From Methanosaeta sp. PtaU1.Bin060 (GTDB taxonomy: Archaea > Halobacteriota > Methanosarcinia > Methanotrichales > Methanotrichaceae), in the NCBI GenBank assembly GCA_002067365.1, contig MVRK01000019.1:1-53891 (forward strand): a stretch of DNA of 53,891 bases, given 5' to 3'. A model generated the notes under the pieces. The model saw only the letters and a program-made list of their open reading frames with translations. It did no database searches and was not told the origin of the DNA. Below are positions 1-7,546 of the stretch, piece after piece. A program made the position numbers and the translations under genes. The stretch's first letter is position 1; each line of letters opens with the position of its first letter.

Positions 1-75
1 TAGTAGCTGATTCCATCGCCGGAAACATCCGCATCTATGTAGATTTTAGAAAGGTTCACCACGTAATATGACAGA
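1..75. repeat. Terminal direct repeat, left copy
   Basis: Bases 1-75 are identical to 53817-53891. Joining the ends through this overlap keeps the gene at 443-1 open and gives it a sensible stop at 53804-53806. That supports a circular or circularly permuted molecule of about 53,816 bp. About 59 bases of the repeat also occur at 53461-53519 in a paralogous gene, but the last 15 bases do not, so the overlap is not only that internal repeat. Confidence 0.9.
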
Positions 76-443
76 GTTCCTCCAGGGGGTATCTTTGCGC
101 CCTTCGAGCTATTTACAGAGCTGTCGCCGACATAGATGTTCCCAGAGTTGTCGCAATTTGCAATGATCACGAGATTCCATACGTTGATGTCCGAACCAAT
201 TGCTACAGCAGTCCCGGCTGTTGCGACCGATTTTTGGCCAGATTCGGGGAGATCCTTCCAGGACCGTTCGACCTTCAGGTTACTATCATCTACAGAAATC
301 CACGCTTGTAGATCCTTCCACATGATGATCTGGGTCCTCTCTCTGCCAGCAACGACCTTACCAGTCCTGAGAAGCTTTCTATAATCGGCGATGGATATCA
401 TCCCTTCATTCAAAAAATTTAACAAAGTTCCTTGCTCTCTCAA
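1..443 (-). CDS. Mosaic small virion protein (split by window edge)
   Basis: Starts with TTG at 443, six bases after the Shine-Dalgarno site GAGGTGA. It is open to base 1 and continues across the terminal overlap to a TGA at 53804, giving roughly 176 residues. The first ~57 residues (RTGKV and GRERTQI motifs) match the separate small protein at 40197-40373. The remainder, from ISVDD onward, is nearly identical at DNA level to the gene at 53449-53796. It sits between head-closure genes and the DGR target cluster, so a structural or adaptor role is inferred. I recognise no named family. Confidence 0.8.
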   Translation of the reverse strand, partial: MREQGTLLNFLNEGMISIADYRKLLRTGKVVAGRERTQIIMWKDLQAWISVDDSNLKVERSWKDLPESGQKSVATAGTAVAIGSDINVWNLVIIANCDNSGNIYVGDSSVNSSKGAKIPPGGTLSYYVVNLSKIYIDADVSGDGISY

Positions 444-501
444 CTAAATCACCTCGAGGATACTATAAAGCCCAAGCCATTAGATACGGGTTATGAAAGA
501 A

Positions 502-825
502 TTAAGTGTAAATTATGATACCGTAAACGTCCTCTGGGGACTCTATGTCATGATCAGTTGCTACTTTCAGGATCTTGGGGCTCACCCCTCCGAAGGTGAC
601 TTTATCCCGAATTGTGACTACAGCATCAGCATCCAGGTATACCTGAGCAGTTGTGGTAGTAATGGTGCCGTCTGTTTTGGTGATTCTGAAAATTTTTGTT
701 TCAATGATACAGGGATAGATGACACCCTCCCCAAAGATATCCTTATAGCCATCATTTCTGATGAACGGCTGGACTAGGCAGGTCTGTACCATAAGCTCGC
801 CGAAATCGTCACTCTGTTTACCCAT
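502..825 (-). CDS. Putative head-closure / head-tail connector protein
   Basis: 107 residues starting ATG after AGGTGAG and ending TAA. The N-terminal part (MVQTCLVQPFIRNDG, then YPCIIETKIFR) has the look of small phage head-closure or stopper proteins, followed by beta-rich sequence. It lies downstream of the head-tail adaptor gene, where such a stopper normally sits. The family call is by resemblance and position only. A 39-bp piece covering its start (754-792) recurs with four mismatches inside the unrelated early gene at 22105-22311. Confidence 0.6.
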   Translation of the reverse strand: MGKQSDDFGELMVQTCLVQPFIRNDGYKDIFGEGVIYPCIIETKIFRITKTDGTITTTTAQVYLDADAVVTIRDKVTFGGVSPKILKVATDHDIESPEDVYGIIIYT

Positions 826-832
826 CTTCGCC

Positions 833-1246
833 TCACCTGAAAAGATCTGCCATTAACGAGAACGTGAAACTCTTATTTGAGCCGCCTTCAATCACCCAAG
901 CTGCTCGCCAGTTGCTGTTCGCTTGTGGACCCTGAGATACGCCCACAGCCATTGCTTTGTCAGAGAGAGCGTCTAACTCTGTTTCAGGGGAGATATCCCT
1001 GAACCATCGGGCCTCGTAGACCTTTGGCCCGCCATTGCCCTTCACCTGTGTGAAATGGACAAAATCAGAATAATTTGTACCATCCACAGAACCCTGTATA
1101 TACAGGTCGAGCGTGTCCGTAATATCTGCCGACGCAGCCGATACGTTGAACAGGAAGACTGCACCCCGCACAGTCCTGAGGACTGGAATGGAGAGGACAC
1201 TCATGCCAGATGCTGTGCGAGCTGCCGAGGCTAGTAATGAGATCAA
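833..1246 (-). CDS. Small virion protein in the head-tail junction cluster
   Basis: 137 residues, beginning at TTG 1246, which overlaps the TGA of the upstream gene (TTGA). A weak GGAGACG lies just upstream; an in-frame ATG at 1204 has no ribosome site. The product is Ser/Thr/Asp-rich and looks beta-stranded (for example GSVDGTNYSDFVHFTQVKG). It has no cysteines, signal peptide or membrane segment. Translational coupling to the adaptor gene places it among virion assembly genes. It could be a decoration or neck protein. I do not recognise the family. Confidence 0.65.
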   Translation of the reverse strand: MISLLASAARTASGMSVLSIPVLRTVRGAVFLFNVSAASADITDTLDLYIQGSVDGTNYSDFVHFTQVKGNGGPKVYEARWFRDISPETELDALSDKAMAVGVSQGPQANSNWRAAWVIEGGSNKSFTFSLMADLFR

Positions 1247-1647
1247 GCGGTATCGTCTCCGAAAGGCTCTACATCGATGTCAGAAAGCCTCTGGCTGGCC
1301 GGGAAATTGCTAGAAACCGAGTCTGTGATCTGCCTTATTGGAGGCATTGAAATGCTGCCCGCCTTCCGGGCTGTGGCCTGCGCCCGAAGCCTATCCGCAA
1401 GTTCTGTGTAGTGCCGGAAGAGCTGATCATTGCTTATGCTGCGAGACCCAATGCTCTTGTTCACACGCCTTGCATAATATGCAGCCAAATCGCTTGCTGC
1501 ATTGCTGGCGGCCAAGAAAATATCACCATAGGTCGTATAGTAATAGCTGATCTCCTCATCGGTGAACTCAGGGTCATCGCCTATATCGCCTATAGCCCTG
1601 CGAATAGCGTCAAGAGGATCATTTAATGGATCTCCGCCATAAGACAT
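1243..1647 (-). CDS. Head-tail adaptor (gp6-like connector)
   Basis: 134 residues, ATG start after AGGTGAG. The N-terminal half is a predicted helical bundle (DPLNDPLDAIRRAIGD, then FTDEEISYYYTTYGDIFLAA, then DLAAYYARR), typical of HK97 gp6-like/DUF4054-type connectors that form a ring under the portal. The C-terminal ~30 residues are polar and probably disordered. It follows the capsid genes directly, as in other tailed viruses. Role from family knowledge and position; no active site is expected. Confidence 0.75.
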   Translation of the reverse strand: MSYGGDPLNDPLDAIRRAIGDIGDDPEFTDEEISYYYTTYGDIFLAASNAASDLAAYYARRVNKSIGSRSISNDQLFRHYTELADRLRAQATARKAGSISMPPIRQITDSVSSNFPASQRLSDIDVEPFGDDTA

Positions 1648-1677
1648 TTAATCTCACCTGATATACTCTTCCAAATT

Positions 1678-1914
1678 CTATCTGCGAGCGCGTTTGCGCT
1701 GTTTGGGTTGCTCGGGGTGCGCTCCTGAGGCCTCTGTATTTGGTTCCTGCTGCAGCTCTGGCCTTGGCTGATATTTCCCTTCCTTCCAGTTAACCAGACG
1801 CCCGAGCCACACGCGCCTGGAGGCTTCTAGGCGGTTCCACTCCAGAGGAGAAGCAGTCTTCAGCTTTGCTTCAAGCTCCGCTATCTCACGCTCAATTTGC
1901 TCTTTTGTATACAT
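1678..1914 (-). CDS. Small charged coiled-coil protein
   Basis: 78 residues. I chose ATG 1914 because GGTGAT lies four bases upstream; two earlier in-frame ATGs overlap that site. The N-terminus is helical (TKEQIEREIAELEAKLKTAS) and the C-terminus is rich in Pro, Gln and basic residues, ending KQRKRARR. The stop is TAG. It sits between the tandem decoration-like genes and the adaptor gene. It might bind DNA or capsid through its basic tail. No family recognised. Confidence 0.7.
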   Translation of the reverse strand: MYTKEQIEREIAELEAKLKTASPLEWNRLEASRRVWLGRLVNWKEGKYQPRPELQQEPNTEASGAHPEQPKQRKRARR

Positions 1915-1937
1915 GATCATCACCGAAAAAGAAAGAG

Positions 1938-2417
1938 TCAGGTCGTTATCGTGTATTCGATAAAGACCTCCACCGTGCCAGCATATGAGCTGCCCTTGCT
2001 GGTTGTCAACGAGAGCCAGGAATCCTTTGCGATCACATTATTATCAGTGATGGCCGCAGAATCCTCCTCGCCGATGGCTGCTCCAGCGTCGATCGTCACT
2101 ATTCCGGCCAAGCCCGATACATTGCGAACAGTCACATATGCGGGCGTGGATGCGCCAATAACCTTCGTGACTACTGTGCGGATCTTGTTCACAATCACCC
2201 TCATAGGGAAATAGATCTTGAAGGTCCCGAGTTCTCCTGCAGATTCAAAACTCAGAGAGATGTTGATCACATCGGACTTGAGCGCTGATTCGACCTTTGG
2301 AATAGTTACGGCATTGTCCTGGAACTTGACTGTTGTAGCTGCATTCGAAGCTATCCGGCCAGCATCAATTACCCCGCCATATAAGGAGTGTGGGTTTGTC
2401 GCTCTAGGCAATTTCAT
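1938..2417 (-). CDS. Capsid-associated protein, second tandem paralogue
   Basis: 159 residues, ATG 2417 after GGAGTGTG. It is clearly paralogous to its upstream neighbour at 2425-2904. They share an N-terminal helix with ALKS/ALKT, an ESAxExGTFKxYF stretch, NKIRTVVTKVxGA, and a C-terminal ExxIEYTxT end. The beta-rich core with a conserved VNKIRTVVTKV strand suggests a self-assembling surface protein. Position directly after the major capsid protein suggests a head fibre or decoration protein. Function is inferred. Confidence 0.75.
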   Translation of the reverse strand: MKLPRATNPHSLYGGVIDAGRIASNAATTVKFQDNAVTIPKVESALKSDVINISLSFESAGELGTFKIYFPMRVIVNKIRTVVTKVIGASTPAYVTVRNVSGLAGIVTIDAGAAIGEEDSAAITDNNVIAKDSWLSLTTSKGSSYAGTVEVFIEYTITT

Positions 2418-2424
2418 CACACTC

Positions 2425-2904
2425 CTAGGGGGTCACGGTGTACTCTAAGAATGCCTGTAGCTTGCCGCCATAGGTAGCTCCCTTGGCAGTGGTCAGATAG
2501 TAGTAGCTATCTTTCGGTACAACGTTGTTGGTTGTGGGCGAGGCAGAATCCTCATCGCCTATAGCACATCCTGTAGCCGCGATAGTAACCACGCCGTTAG
2601 CACTTGCGCCAGTCGAATTTCCACAAGTAACTGTTGCATCTGCTGTGGCCCCCAGGACCTTCGTGACTACCGTGCGGATCTTGTTGATCGTGACCTTTCG
2701 ATTGAAGTAGACTTTGAAGGTGCCACACTCGTCCGCAGATTCTACGGAGAGCGCTATGCTCACTACGCCCGTCTTCAGGGCTGCCTCGACCTTTGCGAGG
2801 GTCACATTCGAATCGAGGATCTTAGCCGTGGTGATGGAATCTGAGGCTAGATCGGCTGCAGAAGCTACCGATCTGTCGAAGGGCGAGCCCTTGTTTCGTG
2901 CCAT
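2425..2904 (-). CDS. Capsid-associated protein, first tandem paralogue
   Basis: 159 residues. I chose ATG 2904 because GGAGG lies four bases upstream (GGAGGCATCATG); longer in-frame starts run into the capsid gene. It begins MARNKGSPFDRSVASAAD and continues with the same beta-rich core as the next gene (TINKIRTVVTKVLGA). The TAG stop overlaps the downstream ribosome site. Tandem duplication right after the major capsid gene is common for decoration or head-fibre proteins. Role inferred from position. Confidence 0.75.
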   Translation of the reverse strand: MARNKGSPFDRSVASAADLASDSITTAKILDSNVTLAKVEAALKTGVVSIALSVESADECGTFKVYFNRKVTINKIRTVVTKVLGATADATVTCGNSTGASANGVVTIAATGCAIGDEDSASPTTNNVVPKDSYYYLTTAKGATYGGKLQAFLEYTVTP

Positions 2905-2936
2905 GATGCCTCCTAAAAAAATTAGGAGATCACACC

Positions 2937-3854
2937 CTACAGGGTGTAGATCTCGGCTACGCCTTCGTTGCTGTGGAACTCTACGGGGTTCACCCACTCG
3001 CGGAGCTCAACCCTGTAGTTATCTCCAGGCTCCTTGGGGAAGGACGTATCAACTACGAGGTCCTCGGAGATCACGAACTCCATGAACTCCATGTCCTGGG
3101 CGACCACGAATGCATAGCCAGCCGGGAAGTATTTCGAGGTGCGAATGAAATCTGCCGTGCTGGCCGCTCCGAAGAGATCCAGTATCTGATCGGCATAGCG
3201 ATTTCGCAGGTCGTCCATCTTTCTGATGGGCGCGATGGTGGCGCGAGTGCCACACAGGAACTTGGGTTCGAAGTCCTCTCCTATCCGATCACAGGCCTCC
3301 AGGACATCTGTGTAGATATCCACGAAGGTGTCCGTTCCCGCCCAATTGCCTTTGCTGTCCACATTCGGAGACGAGGACGAAGAGCCATAGGCAACTACCT
3401 TGCCGTTGGGATTGTTGGCGCTGGCTGTCACCAGGCCCGTGAGGCCCGTCTCTGTATCTCCGTTGATCCAGATGTAGTCCTCTCGTCTGCGGATCTCCGC
3501 AGTGGCGATCTCTATCTTGCGCCTCTGGATCGCAGGATCTAAAGTCAAGTCTCGGCCATTGATCATGAACCCCACGCTGATCTGATACATGCTGTGGGTG
3601 AGCTCATTGCCTTTCATGCCCACCTGTTCGGGCACATCCCCTTTGGCTGTGATCTTGGCAGCAATGGTATCGTTCCCGCCGGTCTTCTCGTAGAACGTGA
3701 TGGTGTCCTTCTGGACTGTGGGGCCTACGTTCCTGATGGTCGAGAGGTTGCGGGCGATCATCTTATCGCGCTCTCTTGAGCGGTAGTTCAATACGTCGCG
3801 CGCAAAGCTCTCATTGAAATGAGCCGGGATTGATGAAGCGTAATCCATTGTCAT
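2937..3854 (-). CDS. Major capsid protein (HK97 fold, encapsulin-like type)
   Basis: 305 residues, ATG after a strong GGAGGTGA site. The N-terminal region (IPAHFNESFARDVLNYRSRE) and long alpha/beta body (RRKIEIATAEIRRREDYIWINGD; FEPKFLCGTRATIAPI; C-terminal VELREWVNPVEF) resemble HK97-fold capsid proteins of the family that includes encapsulin shells. The length is usual for the family. Gene order protease/scaffold, decoration, capsid, connectors supports the call. The strongest ribosome site in the head cluster fits the most abundant protein. Stop is TAG. Confidence 0.85.
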   Translation of the reverse strand: MTMDYASSIPAHFNESFARDVLNYRSRERDKMIARNLSTIRNVGPTVQKDTITFYEKTGGNDTIAAKITAKGDVPEQVGMKGNELTHSMYQISVGFMINGRDLTLDPAIQRRKIEIATAEIRRREDYIWINGDTETGLTGLVTASANNPNGKVVAYGSSSSSPNVDSKGNWAGTDTFVDIYTDVLEACDRIGEDFEPKFLCGTRATIAPIRKMDDLRNRYADQILDLFGAASTADFIRTSKYFPAGYAFVVAQDMEFMEFVISEDLVVDTSFPKEPGDNYRVELREWVNPVEFHSNEGVAEIYTL

Positions 3855-3869
3855 GTCTTTTTCACCTCC

Positions 3870-4580
3870 TTACTTGACGATCAGGACCTCTGCCTGTCTG
3901 ATCGCGTGAACGTAGTCGGCTGCAGCCACTGAGATGGGTATCAGAACAGTCAGTGAGGCTGTAGAACCATTATCCGAGATGGCCGTGATCCTGTTGACCT
4001 GGCCTGCGGCATTTCCGTCAGAGTCCCTGATCAAAATATAATCTCCAACATGCAGCCCCATGATAGTTGGATCGCCCGAGGTCATGGCGATTGTGTTTGT
4101 GCCTGCAGTCGGGGTGCTTGCTGGAGCCTTGTAGGTCTCATCCTTCAAGGCGAGGTCTTCGAGGAGCTGGGCGACTGTATGGAGGGTCTTAGTCTCGCCT
4201 GCATGGTTACCGGCTTCTGCGAGCAGGCCGAGCTCAGAGGTGTTCGTGCCGCTCGTGATATCTGCGACCTCTAAATAGTCGCCTTCCAGCAGGTCATAAT
4301 CGTCAATGGCGATCATCAAGCCGTTGACGGTTCCAGTCAGTGCGACTGGCACTGGCTCGCCCGACTCATAGAACCCTGAATAAAGGTGTGTTTCCTCATC
4401 CTCGAGGGCAAAGCCTATTACGAGATCGGTGTCCTCGAGGATCGCGGCCTTGACTTTTCCTGCACCAGCACGGATGACCGCCGCGCCGAAGGGTATCCTG
4501 CCTCCAGCGATGTAGGTCTTGACAGCACCCGTCCGGGCCGTGCGTACATCCCTGGGCGGAGCTATTGTGAATGTTGCCAT
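3870..4580 (-). CDS. Putative head decoration protein
   Basis: 236 residues, ATG after AGGTGAT. It is all beta-rich and Gly/Thr/Asp-rich (EPVPVALTGTVNGLM, GDYLEVADITSG, VGDYILIRDSDGNAAG), without membrane segments. It lies between the protease/scaffold gene and the major capsid gene, where decoration or cement proteins are usual. The N-terminal half (GGRIPFGAAVIRAGAG, then VIGFALEDEE) recalls phage capsid decoration (DUF2190-like) proteins. That family link is a resemblance, not proven. Confidence 0.6.
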   Translation of the reverse strand: MATFTIAPPRDVRTARTGAVKTYIAGGRIPFGAAVIRAGAGKVKAAILEDTDLVIGFALEDEETHLYSGFYESGEPVPVALTGTVNGLMIAIDDYDLLEGDYLEVADITSGTNTSELGLLAEAGNHAGETKTLHTVAQLLEDLALKDETYKAPASTPTAGTNTIAMTSGDPTIMGLHVGDYILIRDSDGNAAGQVNRITAISDNGSTASLTVLIPISVAAADYVHAIRQAEVLIVK

Positions 4581-4610
4581 AAAATAATCACCTAAAAAAA
4601 TCGTTATCGG

Positions 4611-6275
4611 CTAATAGCCGAAGAGCTTGGCCTGTTCTGCAGCGAGATCAAACTCCGATCCATCGGAGTTCAAAATCTTGCCTCTGAACTTGGTCTCTGA
4701 GATCGTGCCGAGCCTCATCTCGGGATGGGCTTCCAGGTAGGCTAGGGGGTCTGCCTTTGCCTCATTCCAGATCTTGTCGGGCACTTTGCCGTCTTCCAGG
4801 GCAGCAGCGTTCAAGAGCTTTCCAAAGGAAGTGCGTGCTCGCAGATCCTTGGCTGCATCCTGTTCGGCCTTGAATGCCTGAATATCAGGCATGGCTGCAT
4901 AGATCTGCTTGACCGTCTCTACAAGTGCCTTGAACGTTGGATTCCCTGCCAGATCAGGGGCCTCATTCATCTGCTTCTCCAGGGCATCGACCCTTGCGGT
5001 TATGCCCGTGATAGCCTCTGCAGTGGGCGCTAGGGCCTCATTCAGAAGCTTCTTGAACTCTTCAGGTGTCATATTATCCAGATCTCCAGATTGGTTTTTC
5101 TGTTTGCGGGGACACTTCTTGACCTCGCCATCTATCAGTCTCAGCACATCGTCACTTTCCACCACAGCCGAGTTCTGAAAAGGTCCACAACCATCATCGC
5201 GCGAGCATGCCCCCCGCGTGCCATCGAAGAAAGTAGCATACTCTTCCAACACATACGGCCCGAGCTCCTCAGCAACATACTTCTTGCCTTTGAACTCGCC
5301 GTTCTCGATCTTGAGGGGCGTATAGTAACCTATACTCCCATCAGGATATTGCTTGCTGCGGATTTTTGAAAGCTCATCCGCAGTGAGTTTTGATTTATAA
5401 AAACGAATACGTCCGAATATGTCCCGTTTATCATCACGGGACGTGACATCAACGACGTGCCCGAGCCACCGATCGTCTGGACGAAGCGACGAATTGAGAT
5501 GCTTTGGGGTCACGGCCACGCCCAGGAACCGTGGGAGGCTTGCTTTGAGATTCTCGTAGCGCTTCAGGGTCGGCAGGCCGTTTGCGCCCGTGAATACGCC
5601 CTCTCTCGCAAGCACCGCCGGGGCATCGATGTATTCATCGGTTTCAATGTAGTCGCCAGCGATGGACGCGGAGTTCTCCTGTTTCGCATACTTCGCCTTG
5701 AGCAGGCCTCCTGCGCTGGCCCGAGCCGCCACGTGGATCTCGTCCTTGATCTGTGCCCAGATAGCAGGATGGGCCATCACGCGGTCATATACCGCCTTCA
5801 GGTATTCGTAGGATAGCTCGCCTGCATTCTGTTGTTTTGCGGCTGAGAATGCCCATTCATGATATTTGATGCCATTCTTATCAAGCCAGGCCTTTGCTTG
5901 CGCTTCTGTGAATATATCGGGATCAAATTCATAACGGAAGTAATATGTAGGATCATCTCCTACACGGAATACCTTCCAAACACCAGGTTCTACGGGATTG
6001 CGGATATCATTGTCGGGTTCGTCTCCCGGCCAGATCCCGACAGTATGATAAGCCGAGTTTGCATGTTTGCTGGCCTCAATTGCCCGGCCCTGCTTTGCAG
6101 CTTTGGCTCTGGCGGCTTTCTTGCCTTCTTCTGAGCCATCGTGCGTGTAGCACTTGCCAGTAGGACCATAACGAAATCCGTCTTTGCCATCCTCTTGACA
6201 TGGCTGAATTGGAATAGTTCCACCTACCTTTAAAACCGTGAATGCTTTGGGATCTGTTTCAACAAAATTACTCAT
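4611..6275 (-). CDS. Prohead protease (DUF2213-like) fused to scaffold domain
   Basis: 554 residues, ATG overlapping the upstream TGA. Three regions are visible. Residues ~20-60 hold a short Cys motif (FRYGPTGKCYTHDGS) with a Lys/Ala-rich stretch seen in phage head proteins. Residues ~195-370 hold a DUF2213-type prohead protease-like region (APAVLAREGVFTGANGLPTL, PDGSIGYYTPLKI). Residues ~400-554 form a helical, Glu/Lys/Ala-rich scaffold-like segment ending DLAAEQAKLFGY. The fused protease and scaffold placed before decoration and capsid genes suggest it guides capsid assembly and is then self-cleaved. I did not identify catalytic residues with certainty. Confidence 0.7.
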   Translation of the reverse strand: MSNFVETDPKAFTVLKVGGTIPIQPCQEDGKDGFRYGPTGKCYTHDGSEEGKKAARAKAAKQGRAIEASKHANSAYHTVGIWPGDEPDNDIRNPVEPGVWKVFRVGDDPTYYFRYEFDPDIFTEAQAKAWLDKNGIKYHEWAFSAAKQQNAGELSYEYLKAVYDRVMAHPAIWAQIKDEIHVAARASAGGLLKAKYAKQENSASIAGDYIETDEYIDAPAVLAREGVFTGANGLPTLKRYENLKASLPRFLGVAVTPKHLNSSLRPDDRWLGHVVDVTSRDDKRDIFGRIRFYKSKLTADELSKIRSKQYPDGSIGYYTPLKIENGEFKGKKYVAEELGPYVLEEYATFFDGTRGACSRDDGCGPFQNSAVVESDDVLRLIDGEVKKCPRKQKNQSGDLDNMTPEEFKKLLNEALAPTAEAITGITARVDALEKQMNEAPDLAGNPTFKALVETVKQIYAAMPDIQAFKAEQDAAKDLRARTSFGKLLNAAALEDGKVPDKIWNEAKADPLAYLEAHPEMRLGTISETKFRGKILNSDGSEFDLAAEQAKLFGY

Positions 6276-7066
6276 ACGATGGCCTCCAGTGTGACGACCC
6301 TGACCGGAAACGATCTATCGAAGCTCGTGCTGATGTTCTCAGTCCTGGGTCCAGAGAGGACACGGAATTTGGTTCCTCGATTCACTAGGACCTCCATCTC
6401 GTTTGGAAATGCACTCACCGGGGCCACATAAACCGCCTTTGAGCCTTTGGGCAACTTGATTTCACAGACCAATGCCTCATCGTCTCCCTCTCCCGCAAAT
6501 GATAGCGCCTCGTCGGCCCTTGCGGAAGTGGAGATGAACCCATCAAATCTGATCTCAGATCCAGGCGTCATCAATGCCTCTTGAGCTTCCGGGTCCATGT
6601 GACCGAGTGTGCGGGACGTAATGCCCCGGTATGTGATAATGTCATCATCAAGACTTGCTTTATCGAACACTTGATCCATTGCCGCAATCAGATCTTGAGT
6701 ACGCTCGATCTCTTTAGGAGATTGTGATTTTGAGTCTCCGCGGAGGAGCTTATTCACATAATAATGATCGGTCTCTGTATACTTCTTGAAGGCCTCTTTT
6801 TGGGGGGGATCACTACTTTCAATGGGAGCTGCTGCCCGATCAAGCACATTCTGAAACTCTTTCACTTCATCTGTGGGCTCCCCTTGGATTTTGCGATATC
6901 CGTCAGGCCCCAGCCCACGGTAGTTTCTTCCACCAGGGCTTTCCGCAAATCTGCCCAGCTCATCATGATTTGGATTGAAGTTGAGCTGCTTCTGACCAAA
7001 TTGTTTTTGGAATAGCTCCAGGAACCTTGCGGTAACTTGGGCGGCAAGATCATCGCTCAAAGGCAC
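6272..7066 (-). CDS. ADP-ribosyltransferase (R-S-E class), virion-linked
   Basis: 264 residues, GTG start. The N-terminus is helical, then comes the linker FNPNHDELGRFAESPGGR (residues ~30-47), which recurs in the portal fusion. The C-terminal domain has the three marks of arginine-type mono-ADP-ribosyltransferases: YRG with Arg147, the FISTS strand (179-181), and an E-x-E turn (Glu223-Met-Glu225). The family transfers ADP-ribose from NAD to protein. Its place between portal and protease genes suggests packaging into the head and delivery with the DNA. Target unknown. Coupled to the next gene by ATGA overlap. Confidence 0.85.
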   Translation of the reverse strand: MPLSDDLAAQVTARFLELFQKQFGQKQLNFNPNHDELGRFAESPGGRNYRGLGPDGYRKIQGEPTDEVKEFQNVLDRAAAPIESSDPPQKEAFKKYTETDHYYVNKLLRGDSKSQSPKEIERTQDLIAAMDQVFDKASLDDDIITYRGITSRTLGHMDPEAQEALMTPGSEIRFDGFISTSARADEALSFAGEGDDEALVCEIKLPKGSKAVYVAPVSAFPNEMEVLVNRGTKFRVLSGPRTENISTSFDRSFPVRVVTLEAIV

Positions 7067-7089
7067 TGCACCCCAGAAAGGAAAAAATA

Positions 7090-7131
7090 CGAAAACTATA
7101 TATCTAAGAGTAATAATTTTATATATTAATT
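7090..7131 (+). promoter_or_regulatory. Candidate promoter for the plus-strand gene at 7132
   Basis: An AT-rich stretch with TATA-like elements ACTATATATCT (about 7095-7105) and TTTTATATATT (about 7117-7127) lies directly before ATG 7132. No Shine-Dalgarno site is present, so the transcript is probably leaderless or nearly so. It stands out as a private promoter opposed to the surrounding minus-strand late genes. Confidence 0.5.
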
Positions 7132-7284
7132 ATGGGAGACCGAATCAAGTTCAAATGCTACCGAACCCATGCATCCGGCGAGCAGACGAAGATCATTGAT
7201 TACCAGAAAGGGTTCCGGCAATCATCTTCCTCGATGCCCCATATGAAGATGATGAGATTGCCAGCTAAAAATATCGGCCAGTAG
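7132..7284 (+). CDS. Small basic protein, moron-like insertion
   Basis: 50 residues (MGDRIKFKCYRTHASG to LPAKNIGQ), the only plus-strand gene inside the head cluster. It is rich in Lys, Arg, Met and Ser. It has its own AT-rich promoter and no ribosome site. Such independently promoted small genes in late clusters (morons) are often expressed in lysogens or early. It separates the two ADP-ribosyltransferase-containing genes, so an immunity or host-modifying role is possible but unsupported by motif. Confidence 0.5.
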   Translation: MGDRIKFKCYRTHASGEQTKIIDYQKGFRQSSSSMPHMKMMRLPAKNIGQ

Positions 7285-7324
7285 CGGACGCCCACCTGGA
7301 CCATCCCCACGCATCTATTTTAAA

Positions 7325-7546
7325 CTAATCTACCATGGGGCCAAGTTTCTTCAAATCAACCCATTCATCGACAAGGGCTTGTGATTCCAGTCTCTCTATG
7401 AGTTTCTGGTCTTGTTGTGTTAACTCTTCGAAGGATGCGGCCCGGCCAACCCTCCTGATAAATTCAAATGTGGATCTCCCAGGTGGGAGGTATTGTATAA
7501 TCGCCCCGAGCCGTCTGCTTAGTTTGGCTGCCTCATTTAACGACAT
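7325..7546 (-). CDS. Small helical protein after the portal-ART fusion
   Basis: 73 residues (MSLNEAAKLSRRLGA to KKLGPMVD), ATG overlapping the last codons of the portal fusion by 14 bases. Predicted mostly helical, with a central FEELTQQDQKLIERLES segment. Two ADP-ribosyltransferase domains flank it: the upstream fusion end and the next minus-strand gene. A partner or antitoxin role for one of them is a reasonable idea from position only. No family recognised. Confidence 0.65.
   Translation of the reverse strand: MSLNEAAKLSRRLGAIIQYLPPGRSTFEFIRRVGRAASFEELTQQDQKLIERLESQALVDEWVDLKKLGPMVD

Noticed and set aside
2973-3542. 189-codon plus-strand frame opposite the capsid gene
   Set aside because: It is the antisense of a well-supported major capsid gene and has no ribosome site of its own.
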